Assembly (NCBI GenBank): GCA_037349315.1
Contig: JBAIAC010000057.1
Span: 13,113,501 to 13,177,500 of the forward strand
Direction: 5' to 3'
DNA: 64,000 nucleotides
Source: Chelydra serpentina
Lineage: Eukaryota > Chordata > Testudines > Chelydridae
Shown: in pieces, positions 1 through 11,440 of the stretch
Position numbering within the stretch: position 1 is the first letter of the stretch
How the letters are laid out: every line of letters begins with the position of its first letter
Translations under genes and position numbers: made by a program
Notes under the pieces: generated by a model
The model's input: only the letters and a program-made list of their open reading frames with translations
Told to the model about the DNA's origin: nothing
The model's database searches: none

Positions 1-572
1 AAGGGCAAAGACCCTCAAACAACACAAGCTCGAGAACCAGCATCTACGCAGCTCGTTTTAGTGCCCGAGTCCGTCGACCTGGGCTCACAGAACCAGTGCC
101 GCAGGCTGCCCCTAGCTTTGCAAATGACTATAAGGGTCACATTGTATGAGACTAGCCGGGGTGCAGGAATGTCACAGCCACGCCGCTTCCATCTGTGTTA
201 AAGGCTCCCTATGCTCGGGCAATTCCATTGTGGTGGGGATGGGGTGGGGTTTACAGCTGCTCTGGGATGCCTTCGACTCATGGCCAATGCCAAGGGATGC
301 CATGGGGCAAGGATGCAATCCCTGCAGTGCATCCAGCCTGCAACCATGCACTTCTTGCACCGCCCCCGCTCAGCATGTGTTCATTTTCAATGGTAAGTTT
401 TGCAATATTCAGTCTCATGGGAGTTCAGTTCCATGAGCATCACAAACGACCAGACCCAGTGAAATCTCAGACCAGATTTTGCATTAGGGAAACCTTGAAT
501 TTTTTTCCCCGAGTGGGACTTGTACAGCTAGGAGCGGAAGCTGCAGGATGTTTTTACTGAACCTGGGAACTA
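1..572. other. Non-coding stretch, nothing recognised
   Basis: No open reading frame of recognisable origin and no clear repeat boundary was seen. The short overlapping frames near 146-560 have no domain features and are best treated as chance. Confidence 0.5.
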
Positions 573-740
573 CGTGATTTATAACTAGACTGGGATGAAA
601 AGAGCCATTTTTGGTGGTTTGGTTTGTCGTGGTTTATAACACGTTTGGTAAAACATGTTTGGTATTTATAACACGTTTGGTAAAACGTGATTTATAACTA
701 GACTGGTGTGAAAAGAGCCATTTTTAGTGGGTTTGGTTTG
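573..740. repeat. Local direct duplication, about 113-bp period
   Basis: The block starting cgtgatttataactagactg at 573 recurs at 686, a 113-bp offset, followed in both copies by a shared gaaaagagccattttt stretch. A smaller direct repeat (tttataacacgtttggtaaa) lies inside at 633 and 665, a 32-bp offset. This is a small nested segmental duplication, with no sign of coding function. Confidence 0.75.
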
Positions 741-1095
741 GTTTTGTTGCTTTTGGTAAAATGCCGCGGCAAAAAAATATAATTTGCTGAGCTCGTTGGA
801 AAATGGGTTTCCTTTCTGTTGGAAATTTTGATTTTTAGTCGAAATTCAGGGAAACCAATTTTTTTCAGCCCAAACCCAATTTGAAACAGAAGAAAACAAA
901 CATTTTCAGCAAATCTGTTTTTGGTTGGGGAGCAAAAGTTTTCAGTTTTTAGCCAAAAACTGATTTTTTTAAATGAAAAATTGGAAATTTTCCCAGAAAG
1001 CAGACACTTTGTGAAAACACGTCATTTTGTCCAACCCCCAATTTTCCATCAAAAACAGTTTTGAGAGAAAATGTTCAGTAAACCTAGTAATATTG
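740..1095. repeat. AT-rich dispersed repeat, copy A
   Basis: This stretch is rich in the mutually complementary words gaaaattt, aaattttc, caaaac and gttttc. The same vocabulary recurs in at least seven other blocks of the window (near 6330, 20835, 27770, 37375, 45775, 51070 and 57425). I recognise it only as a recurring AT-rich interspersed repeat; class and ends are unknown. Confidence 0.5.
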
Positions 1096-1231
1096 TGCCA
1101 GGCCAGTTCATAGCCCTTAGAACATTGCTGTTGGCCACACAGTGGTTAACACGCAACATTTCACCATTTGGTGTGTTTGGAGGCATGTAAAATTTGTACT
1201 TTTACTCAAAGCCCTGTTCCCCCCACCCCCA

Positions 1232-1260
1232 ACACACACACACACACACACACACACACA
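1232..1260. repeat. (AC)n microsatellite
   Basis: About 14 uninterrupted AC dinucleotides follow a C-rich tract. The reading frames crossing it on both strands give Thr-His or Val-Cys runs and are artefacts of the microsatellite. Confidence 0.95.
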
Positions 1261-1454
1261 TCCCAGTCCTACTTTTAAGCAAAAACCTGCACCATTTTTG
1301 TTCATTAAACTGGAGACATTTTGTAAAAAAATTTTAAAAAGGGAAAAATAAAAAGCCTCAACATTGTAAATGTTTGATTTCGTTTAAATCAAGATTATGC
1401 TCTAGCTCAACCAGAAGTTGTGGGCTTAATACAAGAATCACTGAGTAAATGTCT

Positions 1455-1530
1455 AAGGCCCGTGTTATGCTGGAGGTCTGAGTAGATGATCATAATGGTC
1501 CCTTCGGCCTTTAAATCTATGAATCTATTT
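1455..1530 (+). mobile_element. CR1 LINE 3' end fragment
   Basis: The words gatgatcataatggtccctt and cctttaaatctatgaatcta match the end of the CR1 3' untranslated region, which typically finishes in short repeats of the type ATCTATGA. Only the extreme 3' end is present, as expected of the severely 5'-truncated copies that CR1 usually leaves. Confidence 0.75.
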
Positions 1531-1689
1531 ATTTGGTTGCCAATATTTTGCAGGACAAGCCCTGTTTTAAAGACTGAGTAGTAGCTGACTTTCAAACCTA
1601 GCCCCCTCAGGCTTGCTGCTTCCAGTGCAAAAGCAGAACAAACACAAAAGCTATTGCAATGACAGCAGTTCCACAGAGAGATAATGGTA

Positions 1690-2030
1690 ATATCTTTTAG
1701 TGGAACTTCTGTTGATGAAAGAGACAAACTTTCGAGCTTACACAGAGCTCTTCTTCAGATCTGTGTAAGCTCAGGCTCTGTGTAAACTCCAAAACTTGTC
1801 TCTTTCTCCAACTGAAGATGGTCCAAAACAAGATTGTATCTAGGGTGACCAGATGTCCCGGTTTTATAGGGACAGTCCCCATTTTGGGTTTTTTTTCTTA
1901 TATAGGCTCCTATTATCCCCCAGCCCCTGTCCCGATTTTTCACATTTGCTGTCTGGTCACCCTAATTTTATCTCACCCACTTGGTCTCTCTAATGTCCCG
2001 GGACGAACACGGCTGCAGCAGTAGTTACAT
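1690..2030. mobile_element. Penelope-like or related retroelement fragment, split by a MITE
   Basis: The fragment reads from a palindromic segment (gctcgaaag / ctgaagaagagctc on the minus strand, 1730-1758) to an acacggctgcagcag end near 2015-2028. This layout is familiar from a widespread sauropsid repeat that I tentatively place with Penelope-like elements. An internal inverted repeat pairs roughly 1702-1732 with 1797-1830. A 124-bp hAT-type MITE interrupts it at 1841-1964. The family name is from memory and unverified. Confidence 0.55.
1841..1964. mobile_element. hAT-type MITE with 8-bp target duplication
   Basis: The terminal inverted repeats are TAGGGTGACCAGA at the left and its exact complement at the right. 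The flanks are attgtatc (1833-1840) and attttatc (1965-1972), an 8-bp target duplication with one mismatch, as expected of hAT elements. At 124 bp there is no room for a transposase, so it is non-autonomous. It lies inside the older retroelement fragment at 1690-2030, which reads through when the MITE is removed. Confidence 0.85.
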
Positions 2031-3638
2031 TCTAACTCAGAAGCATGCTATTGCTTCTTCCCTTGCCTTTCTCCGATCCTTGTCCCATGCTCTTCCCTCA
2101 TTCAACCAGGCTGCTTTATTACTGCTGAGTAAAGTAGTCCCTCTGCTGACTGTACGGAGTAACTCTTCATTGGTACAACGGAGAATCATTTTTGGTGCAA
2201 TAGGGAATCATTTGCAAAATCTGCCGTAAAATAACCATTGCCAATAGATCTATGTATGAATGAGCTAAATAAAGTGTTTGGCTAATTGTCTACAATGAAA
2301 AGCATCCAAGTGTATGTACCTCGCCATCAATCTAAGGTAGCTTTGCAAAGCTTTTGAGTCTTTCTCTCATACTAAACTGTGTCAGATTGGTGAAGAATGC
2401 CTTTGTATTCATTTTTAAGCTGAGAAGCTGGCACATTTATCTCTCTATGTTTTTTCCTTTTTTTAATCAAACACACATGAACTTTCCATACGAGTAACAA
2501 ATCTTATTTGTAATCTACATAAATTACCTCTAAAAGCCCCATTTATATGTGATCACTCTCTTGTTATTTATGTATTTATTTTGCTCAAATTCCAAAAAAC
2601 GTAACCCCATATTACAAATCTAATTGATTCTGATGCTAAGGCTGTATCACATTTTCCATTGGAAAGGATTTGCCTCACTTTCTGTCTCCGTGCCTCTAAT
2701 ATTGGGTGATTTAATTTGTCACAAAAAAGAAGCTCTGTTATCTGGCTGCTGGTAGTAATTGTGTTATCAGTGGATCCTCCCCTGAGTCAGTGACCTCTTT
2801 GGAGTGTAATTTAATGGAATAAATAGAGCCCAGTGTTCCACAATAAACAGAATGAAATATTCTGTCAGCTGGCCCTTCTGTTTTAGAAAATGATGCTCAT
2901 CCTCACCCAAACTGCCCATCACATCTACTAGCTGCTCGGCCCGTCTTCGGGGAGCTGATGGTTTACTCCTATCTCCTCCTGCAGTGTTTAATGGGATGGT
3001 TAAGTACCAGAATATTGTTCCGCTTAAGAAGATCAACAACTGAGCAAGAAGAGAGCAGCAAATCACTGACTGGCTGAAGGCTGAGCAGCGATCTCAAATG
3101 ATGGACAGCTTTACATCACTTTCCCTCACCCACCACTGATACAGCTAACCACGCTCTTCAGCGCACCATACGACCACTTCGAAGGGCCACTTAAACATAT
3201 TGCATTACTTCGGCAAACTGAGGCGCTGAAGCCGATGTTCGGTTGTTGCGTGTTCCGCTCTCAGCATAGGTCTCACTCCTTCCGAAGGAGTAACTAAGCA
3301 GTGATCCAGCAGCACTAGTCTCCTTAATACAGGATTAGGGCCTCCATTCTGCATAGCCCTTTAGACCTGGTCATTAAATACACCACACGCCATACCAGTG
3401 TCAACCAGGATCAAATCCTGTATCCACTACACCAAATGCTCTGCTGGCATAAATTGGTACATTTCCATTGGCCGCACCAATTTATACCAGAAGCAAACTT
3501 AGCTCATCGAGCCCGAGGCCCCCTCAAAAGAGACGTCTGTACAAAATCCTTATGTGGGATCTCACTCCATTGAAGTTAAGGAAAATATATGGAAAAAGGA
3601 GTCAAATGCTGGAGAGGAGATGGCGGACCCTTTGTGCA
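2031..3638. other. Non-coding stretch without recognised genes
   Basis: This is AT-rich unique-looking sequence up to about 2760, then mixed sequence. No exon with splice-site context or recognisable protein was found. The 99-residue minus-strand frame at 2767-3066 has no identifiable features. Confidence 0.45.
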
Positions 3639-3923
3639 CATAGTGCTAAAGATCCTGCATTCTAACCCTGCTGATAACGCAGGCAGGGGATGGATGCATA
3701 GCTGCGTGAGCAAGAAGCAGTTGTTGCTAGCAGACTGCTTCTTGCTCACGCAGCTATTCATCCGTCAGCACATCCAGTTAGAAGACAGTGTAACATTTCA
3801 CAGTGTCTTTCATCCCGAAAGATTCCAAAAGCATTTCACAAATTAAGGCCCCGATCCTGCAAATGCATCCATCCCCTGCCTGCGTTATCAGCAGGGTTAG
3901 AATGCAGGATCTTTAGCACTATG
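3639..3923. repeat. Nested palindrome with 61-bp perfect arms
   Basis: Positions 3639-3699 and 3863-3923 are perfect inverted copies over 61 bp. Inside, 3692-3720 and 3735-3763 form a second inverted pair (28 of 29 matches, the inner 21 perfect) around a 14-nt loop. The words near 3845-3870 (aaggccccgatcctgcaaat) resemble ordinary surrounding repeat sequence, so the right copy may be original and the left a fold-back duplicate. Perfect identity means a recent event or an assembly artefact. Confidence 0.9.
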
Positions 3924-5209
3924 AGTATGGACGTCTGCCACTTGGGCTAAAGAATTAACCCTGGTTCTGGTTGCCAGCAGTAGTAGACTGTTATCGTGTT
4001 ATGTGAACCAGCCGCTATGGTGTGATGTAACATACACTGTGCTAGTGTGGGTCACAAATACTTGTACAGCTGATGAATCTCATGAGTTTGGGACTAAGCC
4101 CCCAGTCTGGTTCCCATTAAAATCAGTGGGAGCTTTGTCCTATGAGCCCTGCTCATGCCAGCTATAGTTTAGATTGTAGAACCTGTTTACACGATGTCAT
4201 AACTTTTCCCGAATCTTTCATCTCTTAGCCTGAAATTTTCCATGCTTGCTCTCTGCCTCAAGAACTCACAGCCCTGGGAAGTGGAGGGCAGGAGCATCTT
4301 TATGCCAGCTTTGTGCCCCCAGGATTCTTGGCAGTTCCGTGGGCTGGCTCCTCACGTAGCCAATGGCCTGGCCTAAGTTACAACAGCTCACCACAGGTTG
4401 GCTGTGGGAGGCGGCACTACCAAGAGTGCCCAAAATCCTACACACTATAAGCATGCCCCCAGCCCTACCCCCAATATGATCAGTGAATTGGTCTTTCTAG
4501 GAGGCCTGCACAGTCCTACGCAATACCTCTGCCGGGAAAATTCTTCCCTGGTTGGACACTGGGCTTTCATGGCTGCTATAAACTGCCACAGTAGGGTACA
4601 GAGTCTGGAGAGAGAATCCCAGCCTCTACATATATGTACAGAAACACACAAAGATAGATAGATGTGTGTATATATTAGTATAGACAAGACCAGTAGCACC
4701 ATCCGTTACTAAGGTTACGCAACTCTTCCCATTATAAGACCCTGTTTACAGTTGCTTATATCTTCTGCCAAACTTTAACCTTTTGGGATGAAATTTTCGC
4801 TATCAGGTGTCTTCCTGAGTTTCAATACTACTGGCAAATTTCAGCCAAAATGATTCATCCATTTCCGAGAATAAGATTTGGGACAAAAACATGGCTTTGC
4901 AATGTTAACAAGAATTCTGCTGGCCTTTCCTCTGAGGAGCTCTAGCACCCCCTTGCTTTGGAGGAACTGCAGATCTGGCATGCTCAATAGAGACGTCTGA
5001 GAGGTTAGCAGCCACAATTGCAAATGACCCCATCTCTTTTGACCGCTTTTGCCCTGTCTCCTTCATCTTGACCTTGTCCCAGTTCTGTCTTTTGTACAGT
5101 GGCAGAAAAGGCTGTGCCAGTCAGGGCACGGGCAACCTTTATTCTGACATATCCTAACTTCTGAGTGCTTTGCAACAACTTAATGATGTTTTAACATACC
5201 GACTCTCTC
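3924..5209. other. Non-coding stretch, nothing recognised
   Basis: No domain-bearing frame was seen. A short degenerate gata/tgtg/tata simple repeat lies at about 4652-4680. The sequence is otherwise unremarkable. Confidence 0.45.
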
Positions 5210-5212
5210 TCA

Positions 5213-5249
<37 letters not shown>
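5210..5249. repeat. (CA)n microsatellite
   Basis: CA repeats are interrupted once by TA near 5219-5220 and then run on to 5249. Confidence 0.95.
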
Positions 5250-5251
<2 letters not shown>

Positions 5252-5612
5252 CATTGCACTGAACAACAAATATACTAGTTCCCAAACTTCCATTCACCTA
5301 GTTCAAGGACAACAACTGTCAGCTCTTGCAAAGCCACTTATCGTTGACAAGGAAGAATATTTCTAAACATAAAAATGCAGACTGAGAGAAATGTCGAGGT
5401 AAATGCACAAAGCATCCTGGTACGCTACCCTCTTCTTACTGACCCTACACAATTCTGTAATAATACTTAGCTCTTCAGCATTTTTCATCTGTGGTCACAA
5501 AGAATGGTATAAACATTAATTAACTGAGTCTCACAACATTACTTTGAGGCAATTTTATATATGGAGGAACGGATGTGCACATTCAACTGCAGAGCTAGGA
5601 CTAGACCCCATG

Positions 5613-6284
5613 TGTAGCGGGGTGGATACCGGCTCCTGCCCTGAGGGCTGAGGCTCAGAAGCTGGGCTGATTGGCAAGGAAGCCACAGGTGTGGCCAGTT
5701 AATCAGGGCCCAGCTGGCCCTTATAAGAGGGCAGTGGGCCTGTAGCAAACAGACACTCTCTCTCTGTCTTTAGAGAGGGAAGGGCTTGGCTGTAGAGACC
5801 TGACCAGGTACCTAGGGTGGAGCAGGGCTGGGGAAGGCCAGAGGAGCTGGGGAGCTCTGGCTAGGAAAGCCCCAGGCTGCGGCCTAGTGTTAGGCCCAAT
5901 AGGTACAGGAGTTGCAGGGGGCAACCCACGGGTAGGCTGAGGCAGCAGGTCCAAACCCAACCTTGCCGGTGATGAGTGGCTTATACTGCAGTCTGCCCCA
6001 GGGCGCGGGGGCTAGCTGGTGACTGGCAGTAGCCTACAACTGAGGCGAGGTGAGGATAGTGGGTTGGGGGTCCCCTAGGGAGGGGAGACCCTAGAAGTAA
6101 GACCGGTGGGGTACTGTCAGGGGGCAGCACCCCAGTTAAAGGTGCACCGGGTCCTGGGAGGGACACGGGCCAGAGAGTGGACGGGCGGATCACTGGCCTG
6201 CAGAGGGCGCTCCAGAGGCTGGTGAGCTAATTCCCAGGAGAGACCAGCAGGAGGCGCCGCGGGGGTGAGTCCGACCCTGTCACA
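5613..6284 (+). mobile_element. Solo LTR, 672 bp, 5-bp target duplication
   Basis: The element begins TGTAGCGG and ends CCCTGTCACA, with ccatg on both sides (5608-5612 and 6285-6289). This gives the TG...CA ends and exact 5-bp duplication of an integrated LTR. A TATA-like ttataaga lies at 5721-5728. The copy at 32542-33210 (minus strand) shares long stretches such as gatgactggcagtagcc-type words and the caggaggcgc end region, so this is a multi-copy family. No internal domain or second LTR is adjacent, so it is a solo LTR left by recombination. Gypsy or ERV class cannot be decided from the LTR alone. Reading frames inside it are spurious. Confidence 0.85.
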
Positions 6285-6329
6285 CCATGATTCCTGCTTT
6301 TTTCATAGATTTACTAGCCCAGAGAGAAG

Positions 6330-6690
6330 GTTGGAACATGGAATTTCCATTCCATGGGAAATCCCAACATTTCAAAGTGTGTTTTCGTTCCAAATCAGAA
6401 CAAAACCCCAAAAGGTCAACATTTCCCACAGAATGACAATTCCAGATTTTTTTTATTCAGAACAATTGAAATGTTGTCTTTTGATGTTATGTTATATAGC
6501 AACGTGAAACAGTCCAATAGTCAAAACAATACCTCAAAATAAAGTCGTTTTACCTTAACCAAATAATGTATTTTGATCAAAAATGAATTGTTTTGACTAA
6601 ATTCTATCAATTTTTGCTGAGATGGGCACATTGCCGCAAAGCATTTTGGTTTTGGCAAACCTACATTTCCCAACAGAAAACTGTTCTATT
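6330..6690. repeat. AT-rich dispersed repeat, copy B
   Basis: It has the same gaaattttc / caaaacatttt vocabulary as the block at 740-1095. It directly abuts the SINE at 6694. Confidence 0.5.
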
Positions 6691-6693
6691 GAA

Positions 6694-6868
6694 GGAGGGA
6701 TAGCTCAGTGGTTTGAGCATTGGCCTGCTAAACCCAGAGTTGTAACCTCAATCCTTGAGGGGGCCATTTAGGGATCTGGGGCAAAAATTGGGGATTGGTC
6801 CTGCTTTGAGCAGGGGGTTGGACTAGATGACCTCCTAAGGTCCCTTCCAACCCTGGTATTCTGTGATC
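6694..6868 (+). mobile_element. tRNA-derived turtle SINE
   Basis: A tRNA-like head (ggagggatagctcagtggtt, A box at about 6701-6712) is followed by a degenerate B box (cctcaatcc where a fresh copy has gttcaatcc). After it come a 'gggggccatttagggatct' body and a tail (gagcagggggttggactaga ... ccttccaaccctgg). The tail is shared with the CR1 3' end at 44955-45068, consistent with mobilisation by CR1 machinery. This family is known to me from turtles and is the main reason for proposing a turtle genome. Confidence 0.9.
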
Positions 6869-7666
6869 TCTACTGGATTAGATCCTCTGCTGGTATCGCT
6901 TTATTGAAGTGAAAGCTACACCAATTTACACTAGCTGAGAATCTAGAGCCAGTGTTACCTCTCTGCCTGTTAATGTGAGAAAAGGTGTCTCTTCAAATGA
7001 GTATAACAAAGTAATTACGCTATATTATTCCTCTGAACGCCTGTAACTCTCAGCACAATGTCTCACTGTAGACTCAATTTCAAATTAAGTTGTGTAGATA
7101 ACAGAATAGTTATGATACATTTAATGGAGTGAAAGGCCGTTAGGGAGTATTGACTCTTAACAGGGGTCAAATTCATCTCACTGAAGAGAATGGAGTTAAC
7201 AAGCAGGGATGAACTTGGCCCAGAATATTGTATTCTATAGAAAAACCTGCCCCATTCGTTATCAGCCACAGCTCATGGCGTGTACCACACAAATCCAATT
7301 CACATCCAGAGTCCCTATCACTCAATTAGTGTCACAAGTTATTAAAGGAATGGTCCAAAAATATGCATCTCAAAGCGGAACCAATAAGGAATAACCATAT
7401 TCATTTGATATAGTCATAGCAACAAAGGAACATCACCTTGGCAACAGACAAGGCTTATTTACCGATGTGTGTGTCAAAGCATATTAAAGTCATTTGTATC
7501 TGAATGAGTTTCGATAGCATCTTCTAATCCTCCTCGGCTTCCGAGCAGCACCTAAATGATTCTGCAGGGAAGTAATCAAAGCAATAGTTTATACCATACA
7601 GTAGGCAGCATGCTCATAAATAAAAGCATTTTCCTTTCTGTCAGATTTCCAGCCTGCGCCATAGAT

Positions 7667-7668
<2 letters not shown>
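6869..7668. other. Non-coding stretch, nothing recognised
   Basis: AT-rich sequence without a recognisable gene or clear repeat family. Confidence 0.4.

Positions 7669-7711
<43 letters not shown>
7669..7711. repeat. (AT)n microsatellite
   Basis: More than 20 AT dinucleotides. The minus-strand frame crossing it encodes an Ile-Tyr run and is an artefact. Confidence 0.95.
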
Positions 7712-7712
<1 letters not shown>

Positions 7713-9447
7713 CAGATGCATGAAGGAGAAATACTAAAAATAAAGCACAAAATTAAACAACAAATATGTTTGAAACATCTGAGGCAGAAATTAAAATGAT
7801 AAAGTAGAAGGAGCAGCATGTGCTCTCCCTGGGGAATCAAAAAAGGAATGTTTATACCTCTTTGCCAAAATTCACGGCCAGGACAAGCGCTTTTCCAGCT
7901 GGAATACCGCAAAGGGTTTGTTGCTGTGGTGGTCAAAATCTTGAACCCCTGCTAAGAGACAGGAAGATGCTGTTGTACTTAGTCTTACAAGTTCTTTTTC
8001 TTAGCAGGAGAGAATTGGTCAAACTTTGAGGAAATATTGTACTGTTGTTAGTTTTGTGATACGGTAGCTTTTGGGGGAGCCTTTGCAAACAGCGAGAGAT
8101 TTAGCTCTTGATCTCTGTATCTACAGTCATTTCTTTGGGGATGAGTTGCTTAGCTGGTACTGGGCATGGAGATCGCTGAAAGAGGGTTTTCCCTGTGTGC
8201 TGTCTGTGACCACCTCTGTTCAGATCTGGTGAACAAAGAATAAAGAAACAAGTTATACTAAGAAAATACTCAGATCCACATCACTGATTTCTCCTCCAAC
8301 AGGAAACCAACCTGCAAGACCCCAGATTCTGCTACCACTAAGCAGAGGAGCGACATTACCAGATATATTAGACCTATCAAGGGTGTGCTGCCCAATCATT
8401 TGTTTTTTAGCATACACAGAGCCTGATCCTGCCAGACGCTAGGCATAACTTGTTTGGTTCTGAGTGCCCTTGACTCCCACTGGATTACAATCCGTAGGAT
8501 CATGCTATTAAAGTGAGGCTTAAAAATAAAATGTCTAGAAACACAGGGCTAGACACAACCCTGTAGTGCCAAATGGCTGAAAATCTGCCCACAGGAGGTG
8601 ATGCAAACTGGCTGTGATTTTCTCTCTACATGGGGGGCTTGGAGCCAGCCAGCACAGCCTCGAAAGCATGCAATATTCCTCAGGTCTTTCCTCATCAACT
8701 CCAGTGCAGCACCATGGAATGCAGCCACCTCTGGGGTGGAGGGAAGCAACTTACACTAGGGCAAGCAACTACTGTTAGGACAATTGCGATCGGATCTTTC
8801 ATACCCCTGCAGAACAAACAGGACCTGTTTTAAAAGTCTCTTCTGAAAGACGGTATACATTGAGCTCCATGGTACTGAGTTATCTTCTTTGGCAAGAGAA
8901 AGGGCTGAGTCAACCTCACCAGTATTTGAATTGGTGGTTACAGGGAGTCCTGAAGCTCACCCCACCACTTCCAAATTGAAAAGAAATCATGAGTGGCTAT
9001 TTTGACACCCCAAGTAAAGTGTTTCATTGCATGGGTCTTTTATTTTATTTGTTAATGTCCCTGTATATTTTCAGAATGCATCAACACACGTCGATTTCAG
9101 CACAGCGTTGGGTGGCAGGATGGGACGCGTCATCTCAGCATCTTTCGAGGGCCACTCATAAATTATAGTGCAGGAGAACGGAAAAGACACATTAACAATT
9201 TAATGCAATTTCTTTGCGGAAATGAGGGGTAATGGGTGCTTCTTAATCAGCCACTGCATCCGCCTCACTCCACTGCATCTGCTGAAAGTATTCAAGAGAA
9301 ATCACCCCGCAGACTCTGCTGTCTTTGCTCTCCTTTTCCAATCGCTCTCCCCCCTTACTCTTTGACCAGGGGGCAAAGTAATTCTGGGCAAGGAGAAAAC
9401 TGTGTGCTATTTTTTCAGTACAGAAATATGTGGCAGGCATCACTTGA
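7712..9447. other. Non-coding stretch; possible conserved block at 9050-9235
   Basis: No gene was recognised. The 9050-9235 part is repeat-free by eye and has AT-rich cores (cataaattatag, aacaatttaatgcaatttct) of the kind seen in conserved non-coding elements, but conservation cannot be tested here. Confidence 0.35.
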
Positions 9448-9650
9448 GAGGCAGTGTGGCTTAGCGGATAAAGCCCTGCACTGGGCATCAGGGGAACTGG
9501 ATTCTATTCTTAGCTCTGCCACAGGCCTGCTGGTGACCTTGGGCGAGTCCCTTCAACCTCTCTGGGCTCCTGTTTATCCACTGTCTTGTCTACTTGGCCT
9601 GCAAGCTCTTTGGGGCAAAGACCGAGTCTTACTGTGTGTCTATACAAAGG
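9448..9650 (+). mobile_element. MIR/CORE-like tRNA-derived SINE
   Basis: The tRNA-like head (gcagtgtggcttagcggata) is followed by ggattctattcttagctctg and gaccttgggcgagtcccttc, hallmarks of MIR/CORE-type SINEs in vertebrates. It is old and diverged. The 181-residue plus-strand frame at 9236-9781 runs through this SINE and is not a gene. Confidence 0.75.
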
Positions 9651-10140
9651 CTAACTCAACAGGTTCAGTGGAAGCCTCTAGACACTGCAGCTCCATGATG
9701 AAATATCCAAGGATTTCACAAGGGTTTGATACACCCCATGCACTTGCATCATCACTGGACAGACAATTCCTGGTGAGGTAGAACAGGACCAGATATTTCC
9801 AGCGTGGATAGACCAAAGGCTCGCAAAAGCACTACCAGCCATTCTGAGTTTAGCATTAGCATCAGTCCTGGAGGAGGGATGTTGTCAAGACAGCAGACAG
9901 AATTGTCATTATCCCTGTGGCTCCGCACCACGAAATCCTTGAGGGAGAGGTCAGCAGGGGCACTGAGGAAATGAAAAACCCGGACGACTAGCTCATTACA
10001 GGAAATTGCAGCCTGTGAGACAAATTCAACCCTGGGCTAAGCAGGCACAATTCCCTTGGCTTCACTAGAGTAGCGCCAGTTTACACCGACGCTGAATTTG
10101 GACCTGGCTCAAACAAGGGAACCGAGTTAGAGCAGGAGAC

Positions 10141-10640
10141 GAAGGTTGCGTCTACACGTACCTGAGCTGGCTCTGATCTAGCCACCTCCAATTACAACAA
10201 TAGTGACGCTGCAGCGCACGGGCTGTTCAAATCCACCCGAGACACTGGGAGTCTATTCGGGCAGCTAGCCCCTGCTTCCGGTACCTGAGCTGGCTAAATC
10301 AAAGCGAGCTTGGGGATGTTGACGCGGGCTGTGGTCACACCCGGGAGTGCAATGGAGACCAACCTGCCTCATTCAGAGTTCTTGGGGGTGGGTGGGGTTG
10401 TCGACACTGCAGTTGGGAGGTGCGACAAACCGCGTGTAGCAGGTTACGGCCTGGACAGCAGCTCGGGCTAGTCATCCCAGCCTGGACCTAGAGGTTCAGG
10501 TGGGATTGGACTTGGCCGGCTAACACTGCCAGCTAGGCTGCTGCAGCCACAGAGCTGTTTCTAGTGCTGGTGTGAGTCTGTCTGCCTAGTCTGGGACTCA
10601 GACCTCCCATCTGCAGGGTAGACGCACTCTTGGGTTCTTC
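10141..10640. mobile_element. 'gtctaca'-type MITE, or two adjacent copies
   Basis: The block begins ggttgcgtctacacgtacct and ends gcagggtagacgcactct, so the termini are inverted copies of a gtctac-containing repeat. A further internal end-like segment (gtcgacactgcagttgggag) near 10399 suggests two elements side by side or nested. No transposase is present. Confidence 0.55.
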
Positions 10641-11224
10641 ACTTAGCCAGGCCAGGGACTTTCTGCGTGCTTCTTAGCAAGTCATTTGACCCCCATATGC
10701 CTCAGCTAACCTTTATCCTAGCGCCTATTACTGGGCTATAACAACGGTTACTTAATGAATGGACATGGGATTGGTGAGGATTATTTAGTACATTGTAAAC
10801 CTGTATTAAAGGCGGCATATTACTATTAACATACTAACTACCGCTGCAATCGGCCAAAGCAGTCAATGCCATTAGGAGTAGCAGCTGCACGGCCCCTGGA
10901 AAGGGGCGTTTTCAACCGAGTTCGATGTAATGGGAGAGGCTATTGATTTATTGCTGACCAATACATGTATTATCGAGTTATGCTGTAATAATGCACACAA
11001 AATCCACATGCCGGAGACCTGGGATGCCAGTAGTTGAGGTCACACACAACAGGATGCAGAAGTAGCTACAGAGGTAGGGATAGCAGGAGTGCAGACTGAC
11101 GAGAACCAGGTGCAAACAGGATGAGCAGGAAAATCAGTTCCATAGCAGGTGTTGTTGACTTGCCCGCTGCAGAATGGTTACTGTGAAATTAGCTACATGC
11201 AAGAGATTCCTACGGTGAGATAGA

Positions 11225-11440
11225 GAAGCAGAGATGCGGTGAACTCCGGTGGATAGGACATTAAATTGGAAGGTGGGTTCTATTCCTGGCCCTGCTATTG
11301 GGGTGTGATCTTGGGCAAGTCATTTCCTCTTCTAGTTCCTGTCTGTCCGTTTAGATTGTAAGTTCTTCGGGGCAGGGCCATGGTCTCTTACAGACTGTAC
11401 AGCACCTAGCGAAATGGAACCACCAAGCACTGCTACAAAT
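11225..11440 (+). mobile_element. MIR/CORE-like SINE
   Basis: The words gggttctattcctggccctg, atcttgggcaagtcatttcc and ctgtacagcacctagcg occur in the usual order of the family. The tRNA-like head is degenerate. Confidence 0.7.

Noticed and set aside
6701..6760. Possible tRNA gene (tagctcagtggtttgagcat)
   Set aside because: It is the head of a SINE with body and CR1-like tail, repeated at 19656 and 61742. No mature tRNA fold is expected.
9236..9781. 181-codon plus-strand open frame
   Set aside because: It runs through a MIR/CORE-like SINE (9448-9650) and has no domain features.
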